This document shows, one piece after another, positions 14,247 through 21,914 of a stretch of 27,261 nt of DNA; position 1 is the stretch's first letter; each line of letters opens with the position of its first letter. Source of the stretch: Alphaproteobacteria bacterium (GTDB taxonomy: Bacteria; Pseudomonadota; Alphaproteobacteria; CAAGCB01; CAG-977); assembly GCA_900768845.1 (NCBI GenBank), contig CAAGEK010000041.1, positions 1-27,261 of the forward strand. The letters run 5' to 3'. Under the pieces are notes generated by a model. It searched no databases, was not told the DNA's origin, and saw only the letters and a list, made by a program, of their open reading frames with translations. The translations under genes and the position numbers were made by a program.

Positions 14247-17180
14247 TTATCGTCTGTCTTTGCGCTGAGCGTTCAGCGTGTCGAGCAGTTTGCCCATCTG
14301 AGCACTTTTTTGAGTGTTCCGTTGAGCGGGGATTTTTTTCATTTCGACCATGCGGCGGTTCAGCATGCTGGTCAGAGCGGCGTCAATGCCCGTTTCGCCC
14401 GAAATGTGAACGCGGTCAATACGTTGAGCCCCGAAACCTTTCGCCATCTCGTCGGACAGGGCTTCAATCCTGTTTTTGTTCTTTTCCGTCAGGATGAAAT
14501 TGAAGGTCATGTTCTTTGCGTTTTCGCAAATCTGTTTCACCAAGGGGACGGATTGCGCTTCGTCGCCGAAATTGCCGTCGGAAACGACAAAGAAATGGGT
14601 CGTCCCCGAGTATTCCTGTTTTTTGTTGCCCTTGATCCGTTCCATCGTTGACAGGATGGCGTCCTGCATATGGTCTTGACAACCGCCGCAAATATCCTGA
14701 ACCGTCATGATCTTTTTGGCGATTTCCGTTTCGGATTGGCCGGGTTCGGCAACGCTCAACGCCGTCGGTTCGCCCATCGCCGTAATGTAAACGTTGAAAT
14801 AAGGGTTTTTCCGTGCCGCTTCGTACAAAACGCACGCCGTCGACAAAGCCGTATCCAGCTTGCTGCCTTTGCCTTTACCCATGGAACCCGACCGGTCGAT
14901 CAAAATGGCGATGTCGATCGGAGCCGGCAGTTTTTCCTTGTCGCCTTTGACTTTGAAATGTTCGAAATCGCGTTCGTCGATCTGCTGTCCCGTGGCAAGT
15001 TTTTTGCGGCGTTCGATATAGGATTCCAAATCGAACTTGCCCAGATCCGTGTCTTCGGGAACCAACGTGCGCCGGCGGGATTCCACTTCCTTGCCGAAAT
15101 ATTCGTTCTGCAGGCGTTGCAACAAATTCTTGACGCGTTTCGTCGTTTGCTGATGACGGTTGACGATGGCGTTGTATTCGTTGGCTTCGCGCAAACGGGA
15201 AGGCATGAAGTCGTTGATTGTCGGTTTTCCGCCGCCGGAAAGGGGCTGGCCTTTCCAGTCCTCCTGACGTTCACCCTTGTTGTTTTCCTTCGTCTGCTGT
15301 CCGGCTTCGCCCTTGGATTGCGTGTTTTGGCTGTTGTTCGGCTTGTTTACCAAATCCTCAAGGCTTTCCCCTTGATCCTTGTTGGAGTCCTCCTTGCCGT
15401 CCTTGCCGCCTTTGCCCGACGATCCGTCCTGCTTGTCCTTGCCGTCCTGCGAACCGTCTTTTCCGTCCTTGCCGTCGGAGTTGCCGCCGTCTTTTCCGTC
15501 TTCCGAGCCGTCTTTTCCGTCGCCGCCCTTGCCGCCGTCCTGATTTTCCTTGTCCTCTTTCATCTTTTTGACGGCTTCGCTCATCTGGCGTTCCATCTCG
15601 TCGATTTGTTTCTGGATATCGGTTTGGGAAGGATCGCCGTCTTCGTCGTCGTCAAGATCTTCCAATCCGTCGGATCCGCCGCCCGCAGACGAGCTACCGC
15701 CCGCGGAACCGCCGCCGCTTTGACCGTTGCCGCTTTGTTGCTGCTGATCCTGCTCTTCGCCTTCGCCGCCCTGTCCGCCTTGACCGCCGCCGCCTTGCTG
15801 TTGCTGATCCTGCTCCTCGCCTTCTTCACCCTGCTGTTGTTGCTGTTGCTGGCGTTGCTTTTTCTGCTCTTCCATTTGCTTTTCCTGATCCCTGATCAAT
15901 TCGGGAATCAGCGGGGAGACAAAGCGTTCGTATATCTCGTCAATCAAGTCGCAACGTTTGTCCGAACATTCCTCCATTTTCTTGTTGAAATGGCTTTGTC
16001 CGCCCAAACGGTCGCGGGAAGTCGGCTGTAAAGCTTCCAACTCCGTACACATCCGGCGCAGTTCTTTGAACGAGGTTTCAGCGTCGACGGGATTTCCGTC
16101 TTTGTCAACGCCGGCCAGCCAGTCTTTGCGAATGCCGATGGAAGCCCATCCTTCATCCGTATCGTCGGCCATGCCGTTATTGACGTAAAACGAATAGCGC
16201 AAAATGCTTTTAATATTGGAAAAGCGTTCCATTGCGGACGGTTCGCCCTGTTTCGCGGGGGCGGTTTTTCCGTCGGGCGTCATTTTGCCCATTAACGGCA
16301 GGCAAAGCGTCGTTTCCAGCGTGTTGACCGCGACTCCGAAATCCTGAGCGGAGCGTTGCGACTGATTGACGGCATAGCGGTTCGCGTAATTGTTTTCGGC
16401 TTCGTCAAAAATCAGGTAACGCATCCTGTAATCGATTTGTTTGCCCTGCATTTCCTTTTTGAACCGCTTGCGCTCGTCTTTGGGGCGGGATTTGTCTTTG
16501 GCCTTTTCGTACAAAGCGATCATTTCCGCGTATGCGCCGTCAACGCCTTTGGAAAAACGGAGCGTCCCTTGGGAATGTCCGATTTCATGCAGGTTCGCCG
16601 CACGGGAATGTTCCATTCCGATCATCAGACTCCAGACCAAATCCAAATTGATCAGATTTTTGTCGTGATTGAAGTAATAGGAAACGTCGGGGTATCCGCC
16701 GTCCGGAGCCCCCCAACGCATTTTCGTTTGCGGGTTTTTCAGGGCGGTCGCCAGAATGAATGCGTTTTCACGCAGTTCCGAACGTGCGTCGGGGCAGTGG
16801 GCGACCTGCGACCACAGCGGCATATCCGTCATGTTTTTTGAAACCTTTTCCGCCGGCCAGCCTTTCATCAGCGAAGGCGTGTTGGCGATCGTCGCCAAAG
16901 CCCCGCCCCATAACAGCTGGGTTTGCGGTGAGGAAAGGTTCGGCGTGTGAGGGGCTTCCCCCGTTGACAAAGCGGCGCGCACGTTTTCCAGTTCGCTTTC
17001 AAAAACGGCGGAATCGGCGGCCAAAGGACGGACTTTTTCAACCAGCCGCTCGAATGTATCGGGATTGAACTTTTTATCGCCGAATTGTCCCGAAGCCCAG
17101 AAACGAACCTGATTCATAGGATAAGACAGGATGGTCGCTATCTTTTTTTCGTCACGGTTGTTGTTTAAAACTTCGTTCAT
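14247..17180 (-). CDS. Large vWA-domain protein with HExxH motif and low-complexity linker
   Basis: A 977-residue protein. The N-terminal region has LHEIGHSQG, an HExxH zinc-peptidase motif (H198, E199, H202), with DEAENN about 57 residues later (259-264) as a possible third ligand. Residues 430-640 are a low-complexity linker rich in Gln, Gly, Asp and Lys (QQQQ, GKDGKDG). The C-terminal part (about 750-950) is a vWA domain with the metal-binding MIDAS motif DRSGSMG (762-768) and VVSDGN (865-870), close in style to CobT-type vWA domains. In known pairs such as RavA-ViaA, NorQ-NorD and CobS-CobT, the vWA partner links the MoxR ATPase to its client. The AAA+ gene follows directly. Peptidase activity is inferred from the motif only. 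A promoter lies upstream at 17214-17241. Confidence 0.88.
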   Translation of the reverse strand: MNEVLNNNRDEKKIATILSYPMNQVRFWASGQFGDKKFNPDTFERLVEKVRPLAADSAVFESELENVRAALSTGEAPHTPNLSSPQTQLLWGGALATIANTPSLMKGWPAEKVSKNMTDMPLWSQVAHCPDARSELRENAFILATALKNPQTKMRWGAPDGGYPDVSYYFNHDKNLINLDLVWSLMIGMEHSRAANLHEIGHSQGTLRFSKGVDGAYAEMIALYEKAKDKSRPKDERKRFKKEMQGKQIDYRMRYLIFDEAENNYANRYAVNQSQRSAQDFGVAVNTLETTLCLPLMGKMTPDGKTAPAKQGEPSAMERFSNIKSILRYSFYVNNGMADDTDEGWASIGIRKDWLAGVDKDGNPVDAETSFKELRRMCTELEALQPTSRDRLGGQSHFNKKMEECSDKRCDLIDEIYERFVSPLIPELIRDQEKQMEEQKKQRQQQQQQQGEEGEEQDQQQQGGGGQGGQGGEGEEQDQQQQSGNGQSGGGSAGGSSSAGGGSDGLEDLDDDEDGDPSQTDIQKQIDEMERQMSEAVKKMKEDKENQDGGKGGDGKDGSEDGKDGGNSDGKDGKDGSQDGKDKQDGSSGKGGKDGKEDSNKDQGESLEDLVNKPNNSQNTQSKGEAGQQTKENNKGERQEDWKGQPLSGGGKPTINDFMPSRLREANEYNAIVNRHQQTTKRVKNLLQRLQNEYFGKEVESRRRTLVPEDTDLGKFDLESYIERRKKLATGQQIDERDFEHFKVKGDKEKLPAPIDIAILIDRSGSMGKGKGSKLDTALSTACVLYEAARKNPYFNVYITAMGEPTALSVAEPGQSETEIAKKIMTVQDICGGCQDHMQDAILSTMERIKGNKKQEYSGTTHFFVVSDGNFGDEAQSVPLVKQICENAKNMTFNFILTEKNKNRIEALSDEMAKGFGAQRIDRVHISGETGIDAALTSMLNRRMVEMKKIPAQRNTQKSAQMGKLLDTLNAQRKDRR

Positions 17181-17213
17181 GGCGCAAATCCCGCGTAAAA
17201 AACTTTAATTCAC

Positions 17214-17241
17214 ATAGTAAAGTATCATGCCGGCTTGACAA
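17214..17241 (-). promoter_or_regulatory. Sigma70-like promoter of the vWA-AAA+ unit
   Basis: On the minus strand, TTGTCA (17236-17241) and TACTAT (17214-17219) are 16 bases apart, upstream of the ATG at 17180. The -35 box overlaps a hairpin with arms GGCTTG (17232-17237) and CAAGCC (17245-17250). The hairpin could be an operator or a weak terminator; only its plus-strand side is followed by T residues. Confidence 0.45.
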
Positions 17242-17277
17242 AAACAAGCCCTTTTTGGACAAAGTTTTTGTATAAAT

Positions 17278-18564
17278 TCAGGAGCGTTCTTCATTTTGAA
17301 CGGACGCGGAGGCGGGGGAGGACGGTGTAAAAGTCGTTTTGAAAATGTTTTCCAAAATGCCTTCCCTGTCTTTTTCGCGGGCTTTCCCTTCCGTTTCCAG
17401 CGCGGCCAGCGTTTCCAGCATGGATGCTTTTTCCTGTGCCTGAGCGGCCGCCTTTTCGTAACGCGTCCGCGTTTGCAACAGCATATAAATCAGCCCCGCC
17501 GCCAAAAGAGAGGTCAGCCCGAATGCGGATGCGGCGATGGTCGTGCTGTTTGTTTTCATATATATAAAGCTGATTAAAATGATAATCAGCATGAAAAACA
17601 GGCCGGAAATCACATACCATGCCGTCATTTGGTTTGTTTTCCCCTGATTGAGGGAAAACTGGGCGTTCCAGTAATCCAACGCGGTGCCGTACCGGATGCG
17701 GCTTGCGACGCTTTGGCGCAAAGAGGCCAGCTGGCGTTCATGATCCGCTTGGATTAAATTCAACTGATCCCACATCTCACTGACGGCGGAATCCGAGGTT
17801 TGACGCGTTTCCGCGACCAGTTGGGACAGCCCCTGTTCCACGTCCGCACGGTAGGATTGAAGCTGGCGGACGGATTCTTCAATGGCGTGCTGTAAATTGT
17901 ACTGTTCCGATTCCAACGGCTTCAACAGTTTGTCGGCGTGTTCGACGCGACGGATGATGGCGTTGATTTTCCTTAAAATCTCGGATACGCGTCCGTCCAA
18001 CATATCGGGTTGGATGGAAATGCGGAATTGCAAGGTGAAGGCATACCCGAATGTGAAGGATTCCGCATCGGCCGAGGTGCTGAAGCCTTTCGCGTCCGCC
18101 AAATCCGCCGATCCCGACGCTCCGGCCAGCAAGCCCATCAGCATCGGTTCGTAACGGTACATGATGGTGGCCATCTTTCCCAGAGTCCCTTGGGAATGGA
18201 TGCTTTTATATGTCAGATAGGCGTTTAAATCCTTCCGGATCAGGGTGAAGCCTTCGGTTGCGGACATCCGCCCCGTCAAAACGCTTTCCGCGGCCGTGTA
18301 AATCGAGCGCGAAGCCCTCAGCTGGGCGTCGATGACCCTTTGGATAAAAGGTTTGTCCGAGGTCTCCGTGCCGATGATGTCGCGCCACGCCTTCAATTCC
18401 TCGTAAGCCCATACGCCCGCTTCGTAAAAGGTTTTAAAATCGACGGTTCCGCCGTTGTCGTCCAGCTCGATATGGTAGGGCACCATAAACGGCACATCTC
18501 GAGCCCGATCGAACATCGCTTCGGGGTCGAACATAGACAGGGCGTTTTCGTTTTCCGCGTTCAT
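17278..18564 (-). CDS. Coiled-coil protein with two C-terminal membrane helices, unknown function
   Basis: A 428-residue protein. The N-terminal half is globular with no recognised fold. Residues about 192-300 are a long, probably coiled-coil, helix (EILRKINAIIRRVEHADKLL onward). Two membrane helices follow (about 315-336 and 342-363), then a charged helical tail that would be cytoplasmic. The segment before the first helix (DYWNAQ, then a tryptophan) recalls the DUF6161 type of bacterial membrane protein; I hold this with low confidence. It lies 97 bases upstream of the vWA gene in the same direction and may lead the same operon, with a second promoter between. A membrane anchor or sensor for the MoxR/vWA complex would fit, but nothing in the sequence proves it. 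It is transcribed away from rplM. Confidence 0.8.
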   Translation of the reverse strand: MNAENENALSMFDPEAMFDRARDVPFMVPYHIELDDNGGTVDFKTFYEAGVWAYEELKAWRDIIGTETSDKPFIQRVIDAQLRASRSIYTAAESVLTGRMSATEGFTLIRKDLNAYLTYKSIHSQGTLGKMATIMYRYEPMLMGLLAGASGSADLADAKGFSTSADAESFTFGYAFTLQFRISIQPDMLDGRVSEILRKINAIIRRVEHADKLLKPLESEQYNLQHAIEESVRQLQSYRADVEQGLSQLVAETRQTSDSAVSEMWDQLNLIQADHERQLASLRQSVASRIRYGTALDYWNAQFSLNQGKTNQMTAWYVISGLFFMLIIILISFIYMKTNSTTIAASAFGLTSLLAAGLIYMLLQTRTRYEKAAAQAQEKASMLETLAALETEGKAREKDREGILENIFKTTFTPSSPASASVQNEERS

Positions 18565-18654
18565 GGGATGCCATTTCTCTATAAAATAATATTATTCTAC
18601 ATCCTATTGAATTTTTTCACCGTTTTCAATGCGTCTTTTCTTTTTTATTCTTTT

Positions 18655-18670
18655 GCGCCGTAACCGGCGC
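18655..18670. other. Palindrome GCGCCG-TAAC-CGGCGC
   Basis: Perfect 6-base arms lie in the divergent gap between the membrane/coiled-coil gene and rplM. The T-run lies before it on plus (A-run after it on minus), so it is not a terminator for either neighbour. It could be a regulator site. Confidence 0.35.
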
Positions 18671-18753
18671 GATGACAGGCCTTTTGAATGAGGTAAAATA
18701 ATACCTATATTGTAACATATTGATTTTAAACGGTTTTATTGATGCAAAAAATC

Positions 18754-18781
18754 TTGACAGATTGGCGGGATATGGCATACT
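18754..18781 (+). promoter_or_regulatory. Sigma70-like promoter of rplM-rpsI
   Basis: TTGACA (18754-18759) and CATACT (18776-18781) are 16 bases apart and 36 bases before the rplM start codon. A full-consensus -35 box fits a ribosomal protein operon. Confidence 0.65.
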
Positions 18782-18817
18782 CGGCGCAGTTATAACGTTA
18801 ACTTTAAGGAAAAAGTA

Positions 18818-19282
18818 ATGCAGACCTTATCCGTTAAGCCGGCCGAAGTCCAAAAAAAGTGGTATCTGATCGATGCACAGGATTTGGTTTTGGGCCGTTT
18901 GGCCAGCTTGGTCGCGAAAATTTTGCGCGGCAAGCATAAAACCTGTTTCACGCCGCACGTCGATTGCGGCGACTATGTCGTTATCATCAACGCCGAAAAA
19001 GTCCATCTGACGGGCAAAAAGATGCACGACAAAGTATACTACCGCCACACGGGTCACCCCGGCGGCATCAAAAGTGCCACGGCTGAAAAAATCATCGGCG
19101 GCGACCATCCCGAACGCGTCATTATCAAGGCTGTCGAACGCATGATTACGCGCAATCCCTTGGGGCGCAAGCAAATGACGAACCTGCGCGTCTACGCCGG
19201 CTCCGAACATCCCCACACGGCTCAGAAACCCGAATTTCTGGATGTTGCCGCTTTGAATCCTAAAAACAAAAGGAACGCTTAA
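18818..19282 (+). CDS. rplM: Large ribosomal subunit protein uL13
   Basis: A 154-residue protein of the usual L13 length. It has the family landmarks: KWYLIDAQDLVLGRLAS near the start, LRGKHKTCFTPHVDCGDYVV, INAEKVHLTGKK, YRHTGHPGG, and NPLGRKQMTNLRVYAGSEHP near the end. L13 binds 23S rRNA early in assembly of the 50S subunit. The ATG is preceded by AAGGA at a seven-base distance. It is followed after two bases by rpsI, the common bacterial L13-S9 operon. Confidence 0.98.
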   Translation: MQTLSVKPAEVQKKWYLIDAQDLVLGRLASLVAKILRGKHKTCFTPHVDCGDYVVIINAEKVHLTGKKMHDKVYYRHTGHPGGIKSATAEKIIGGDHPERVIIKAVERMITRNPLGRKQMTNLRVYAGSEHPHTAQKPEFLDVAALNPKNKRNA

Positions 19283-19284
19283 TT

Positions 19285-19776
19285 ATGGTCGAAATCAAAT
19301 CTTTTGAAGAACTGAAATCCGCGGCGAAAGCCGAAGCCGTCGCCGCCGCAACGGTCGCTCCCGTCGTTCGCGAACCGCAAAAGGACAAATTCGGCCGCTC
19401 GTATGCGACCGGTCGTCGCAAAGACGCTACGGCGAAAGTGTGGATTAAACCGGGGTCGGGCAAGATTACGGTGAACGGCCGTGATATTGAACAGTATTTT
19501 ACGCGCCCCGTTTTGCGTATGATTATCAATCAGCCTTTCGCCGTGACGAATCGCGTCGGACAGTTCGACGTGACGGTTTCCGTTTCCGGCGGCGGTCTGT
19601 CCGGTCAGGCGGGGGCTGTCCGTCACGGTTTGAGCCGTTGCTTGGACAACTTTGAACCCGAATTGCATTCCGCGTTGAAGCGTGCCGGATTCCTGACTCG
19701 CGATCCGCGTGTTGTCGAACGTAAGAAATACGGTAAGGCTAAAGCCCGCCGCAGCTTCCAGTTCTCGAAGCGTTAA
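19285..19776 (+). CDS. rpsI: Small ribosomal subunit protein uS9
   Basis: A 163-residue protein. The S9 core starts at about residue 35 (GRSYATGRRKDATAKVWIKP), with GSGKITVNGRDIEQYF, the glycine-rich VSGGGLSGQAGAVRHGLSR, and the basic C-terminus GKAKARRSFQFSKR, whose final arginine reaches the P-site tRNA in known ribosomes. An alanine- and glutamate-rich N-terminal extension of about 33 residues precedes the core, as in many alphaproteobacteria. It starts two bases after rplM stops, so it is translated from the same message, and a strong terminator follows. Confidence 0.98.
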   Translation: MVEIKSFEELKSAAKAEAVAAATVAPVVREPQKDKFGRSYATGRRKDATAKVWIKPGSGKITVNGRDIEQYFTRPVLRMIINQPFAVTNRVGQFDVTVSVSGGGLSGQAGAVRHGLSRCLDNFEPELHSALKRAGFLTRDPRVVERKKYGKAKARRSFQFSKR

Positions 19777-19795
19777 GCGGTTCGGAATTTCATCA

Positions 19796-19829
19796 AAGCG
19801 GGGTGCAAGGGATTGCATCCCGCTTTTTT
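19796..19829 (+). terminator. Rho-independent terminator of rplM-rpsI
   Basis: The stem AAGCGGG-GTGCA pairs with TGCAT-CCCGCTT and is followed by six T. It lies 20 bases after rpsI and directly before the left end of IS200-like copy 3. Confidence 0.88.
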
Positions 19830-19830
19830 C

Positions 19831-20375
19831 GTTCCCCGAAAAAAACGCACCGGACACATGATTCCGGAAAGCTTACATCCATGTGGAAAATACACTCAGT
19901 GTGCGATTCGGTAACTGCAAATATCACATCGTTTTTGCGCCGAAATATCTTCCTAAAGAATCTGATGGAAAAAGACGTTACAGCTGTACGGTCGGAAATG
20001 AATAACAATAAATCGGAAGCGTGTCAGGCTGATGAGCATATCGAAAATGAGTGTGTCAAGTGTTGCAGGTTTTCTGAAAGGGAAAACCGGTTTGACGGTT
20101 TACGAGCGTCGGAGCGACATATCGCAACAGAGAGTTTTAGAACAAGCGGGTGCTATCCGCGGGAGAGAACGCCCGTAAGATTGCAGAATATATACAAAAT
20201 GACGGTTTGTCGGATCGGCTGACATCAGTCCTGTCCGCCCCGTTTACGGATGGCAAGCAAGGAAATGCACCTGCCGGAGCGCTGTACGCCGTTTAGTCGT
20301 AGCCGGTAGCATAAAGGGTACGGCCGCCGTGTGAATAACCACACTCCTGACGCGAGGGTACTTTTATACCGGAGG
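19831..20375 (+). mobile_element. IS200/IS605-like relic, copy 3 (degenerate tnpA)
   Basis: About 545 bases. Broken frames read as IS200-type TnpA: FGNCKYHIVFAPKYLPKE, MSVSSVAGFLKGKTGLTVYE, and GENARKIAEYIQNDGLSDRL ending at a stop near 20296. The catalytic histidine pair region reads D-E-H. The left end GTTCCCCGAAAA follows the rpsI terminator immediately. The right end repeats the ATGCACCTGCCGGAGCG block, a GCCGGAG/CCGGTAGC-like hairpin, and GTGTGAATAACCACAC, as in copy 2. The boundaries come from comparing copies 2 and 3. Confidence 0.72.
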
Positions 20376-20491
20376 AAAAGCGCGGTCGTTTTTTACGCGT
20401 TTGTTTCCTGTGTACTTTTATGTAGCGAAACGGGGCGGGGGTGTATGCCGCATCCGTCAACAAAACGGACGGGGAGTGCAACCGCGCCCCC

Positions 20492-20515
20492 TCCGGCGAA
20501 AGAGTCGTCGCCGGA
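20492..20515. other. Hairpin TCCGGCGA / TCGCCGGA
   Basis: Perfect 8-base arms with an 8-base loop lie 93 bases before the ankyrin-repeat gene. It is followed only by AAAA, so it is not a typical terminator; it could shape the leader of that gene. I see no clear promoter between 20376 and 20608. Confidence 0.35.
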
Positions 20516-20608
20516 AAACGCAAACGGACGATGGCGGGTTTTCCTCCTTTATCGTAGGGAAATATGGCAAAAGCGGATGTTTGACAATTGACGGAAGAGG
20601 TTTGTAAA

Positions 20609-21385
20609 ATGCACGAAAGCGCAGACCGGAATTATGAAAGAGGGGATGTTTTGGGCGAATTTTTTTTATTGTCCGTTTTGGGGCTGATCCTTTTCTTTTT
20701 CCTGTGGCTGGATAAGCGGGTGAAAATCCTGTTTTGCCTGCGTTCGCCCGATAAAACGAAAGCTTTGCAGGATTTGTTGCGCATCGGACACGTTTCCGGA
20801 AAATACGTTTCCCGTTTAATCGAGCAAGGGGCGGACGTCAGCGGAGTGAAGTTCCCGCTTTCAAAAGACGGAAAAGATGAAGCCGCCCGGAATGTTCCCG
20901 TCCTGTTTGAAGCCGTCTGTTCGGGGCAGTCCGTTGATGTTTTGAAAATTCTGATTCGGGCGGGGGCGGCGGTCGATATGCCGGAAGGGGTGACTCCTTT
21001 GCCGGTTTGGTGTTTGATTTGGAAGCAACGGGAAGCGTTCGACTTTCTTATTTCGTCCGGAGCCGATATGAATGTCAGGCTTGACGACGGTTCGACATTG
21101 CTTCACGTCGCCGCGGCGACAAACAATCTGTCCGTTGCCGAAGATTTGATTGTCAGGCACGGTTTTTATGTGAACGAAACCAACAAAGACGGAGTGACTC
21201 CGTTGATGGCGGCGGAACAGTCGGGAAACGGCAGGTTGGCGCAAAGGCTGAAGGAATTGGGGGCGGATGCGGCTTTGCGTGACAAATCGGGAAAAACGGC
21301 GCAAGATTACAAACGGCGGGGGATTTTATCCGGAATGTTTCGTCCGGCCGCTCACAGGGACGTTCCCGTGATAAAAGCCAAATAA
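20609..21385 (+). CDS. Membrane-anchored ankyrin-repeat protein
   Basis: A 258-residue protein. I choose the ATG at 20609 over the TTG at 20588 because AGAGG lies eight bases before the ATG. One hydrophobic helix (about 17-35, FFLLSVLGLILFFFLWL) followed by KR suggests an N-terminal anchor with the repeats in the cytoplasm. Four ankyrin repeats follow at about 95-240, with typical LLHVAAATNN and GVTPLMAAEQSGN helices and GADxN/GADA turns. Ankyrin domains bind proteins. It is followed by a small membrane protein gene 19 bases later, so the two probably form an operon. The repeat sequence is distinct from the ankyrin-like parts of the LRR array. Confidence 0.87.
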   Translation: MHESADRNYERGDVLGEFFLLSVLGLILFFFLWLDKRVKILFCLRSPDKTKALQDLLRIGHVSGKYVSRLIEQGADVSGVKFPLSKDGKDEAARNVPVLFEAVCSGQSVDVLKILIRAGAAVDMPEGVTPLPVWCLIWKQREAFDFLISSGADMNVRLDDGSTLLHVAAATNNLSVAEDLIVRHGFYVNETNKDGVTPLMAAEQSGNGRLAQRLKELGADAALRDKSGKTAQDYKRRGILSGMFRPAAHRDVPVIKAK

Positions 21386-21404
21386 CCGAAAGGCGGAAAA
21401 TGAA

Positions 21405-21914
21405 ATGAAAGACTTTTTGAAACTTATATTTTTCGGCATATCCAAAGGCCCCGGAGCGGAAATCGTTCTGCCGTCTTCGGGAGATCGGGACGTTTTGCGG
21501 ATCGGTTTCAATTTTCAATTTTTCCTTTTTGCCGGATTGTTCGGCATCCCCTTGCTTTTAAAAGGGATGTGGAAATGGGGCGGATTGATGTTTTCGCTCA
21601 GCTGTCTGGGATATTATTTCGATTATAAAAAAATGCAGGAAGCCTATCAAATCACGTCGTTTGCGGATTTGATATCGTTTGATCCGGTCAACAGTCCCGA
21701 AGATCTGGTTTCGGTTGTCACACTGATTCTTTCCGTCGTTTTGGGATTTATGGGCAACAAATGGCGCGCTTACGATATGTTTAAAAAGGGATGGCGTTTT
21801 GTCGATCCCGACGCGCCGATGAGCCGGAAAGCCGCTCTTCAGTGGAAATTTCCGAAGTATTATTTAAGGACTCCCAAAAACAAGACGCCTTTGAAAAGTC
21901 GCGAAAGCCTTTAA
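21405..21914 (+). CDS. Small membrane protein, DUF2628-like
   Basis: A 169-residue protein with hydrophobic segments at about 33-60 and 100-118. The part GNKWRAYDMFKKGWRFVDP resembles the C-terminal signature of DUF2628-type membrane proteins, in which a GNxW...GW pattern follows the last helix. The function of that family is not known. It starts 19 bases after the ankyrin-repeat gene. Its 3' end overlaps the 3' end of slt on the other strand by four bases. The ATG at 21405 is preferred to the out-of-frame one at 21400 because it opens the long frame and has AGGCGG upstream. Confidence 0.7.
   Translation: MKDFLKLIFFGISKGPGAEIVLPSSGDRDVLRIGFNFQFFLFAGLFGIPLLLKGMWKWGGLMFSLSCLGYYFDYKKMQEAYQITSFADLISFDPVNSPEDLVSVVTLILSVVLGFMGNKWRAYDMFKKGWRFVDPDAPMSRKAALQWKFPKYYLRTPKNKTPLKSRESL

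Noticed and set aside
11623..16031. Long plus-strand open frames (881 and 453 residues) opposite the AAA+ and vWA genes.
   Set aside because: They are shadows created by codon bias of the true minus-strand genes; the products lack any domain pattern.
11440..17180. CobS/CobT cobaltochelatase subunits.
   Set aside because: The AAA+/vWA pairing and acidic linker are similar. However, both proteins are much larger, the vWA protein has an HExxH motif, and no cobalamin genes are nearby.
20588..20608. TTG start for the ankyrin-repeat protein.
   Set aside because: The ATG 21 bases later has AGAGG at good spacing; the TTG has no ribosome binding site.
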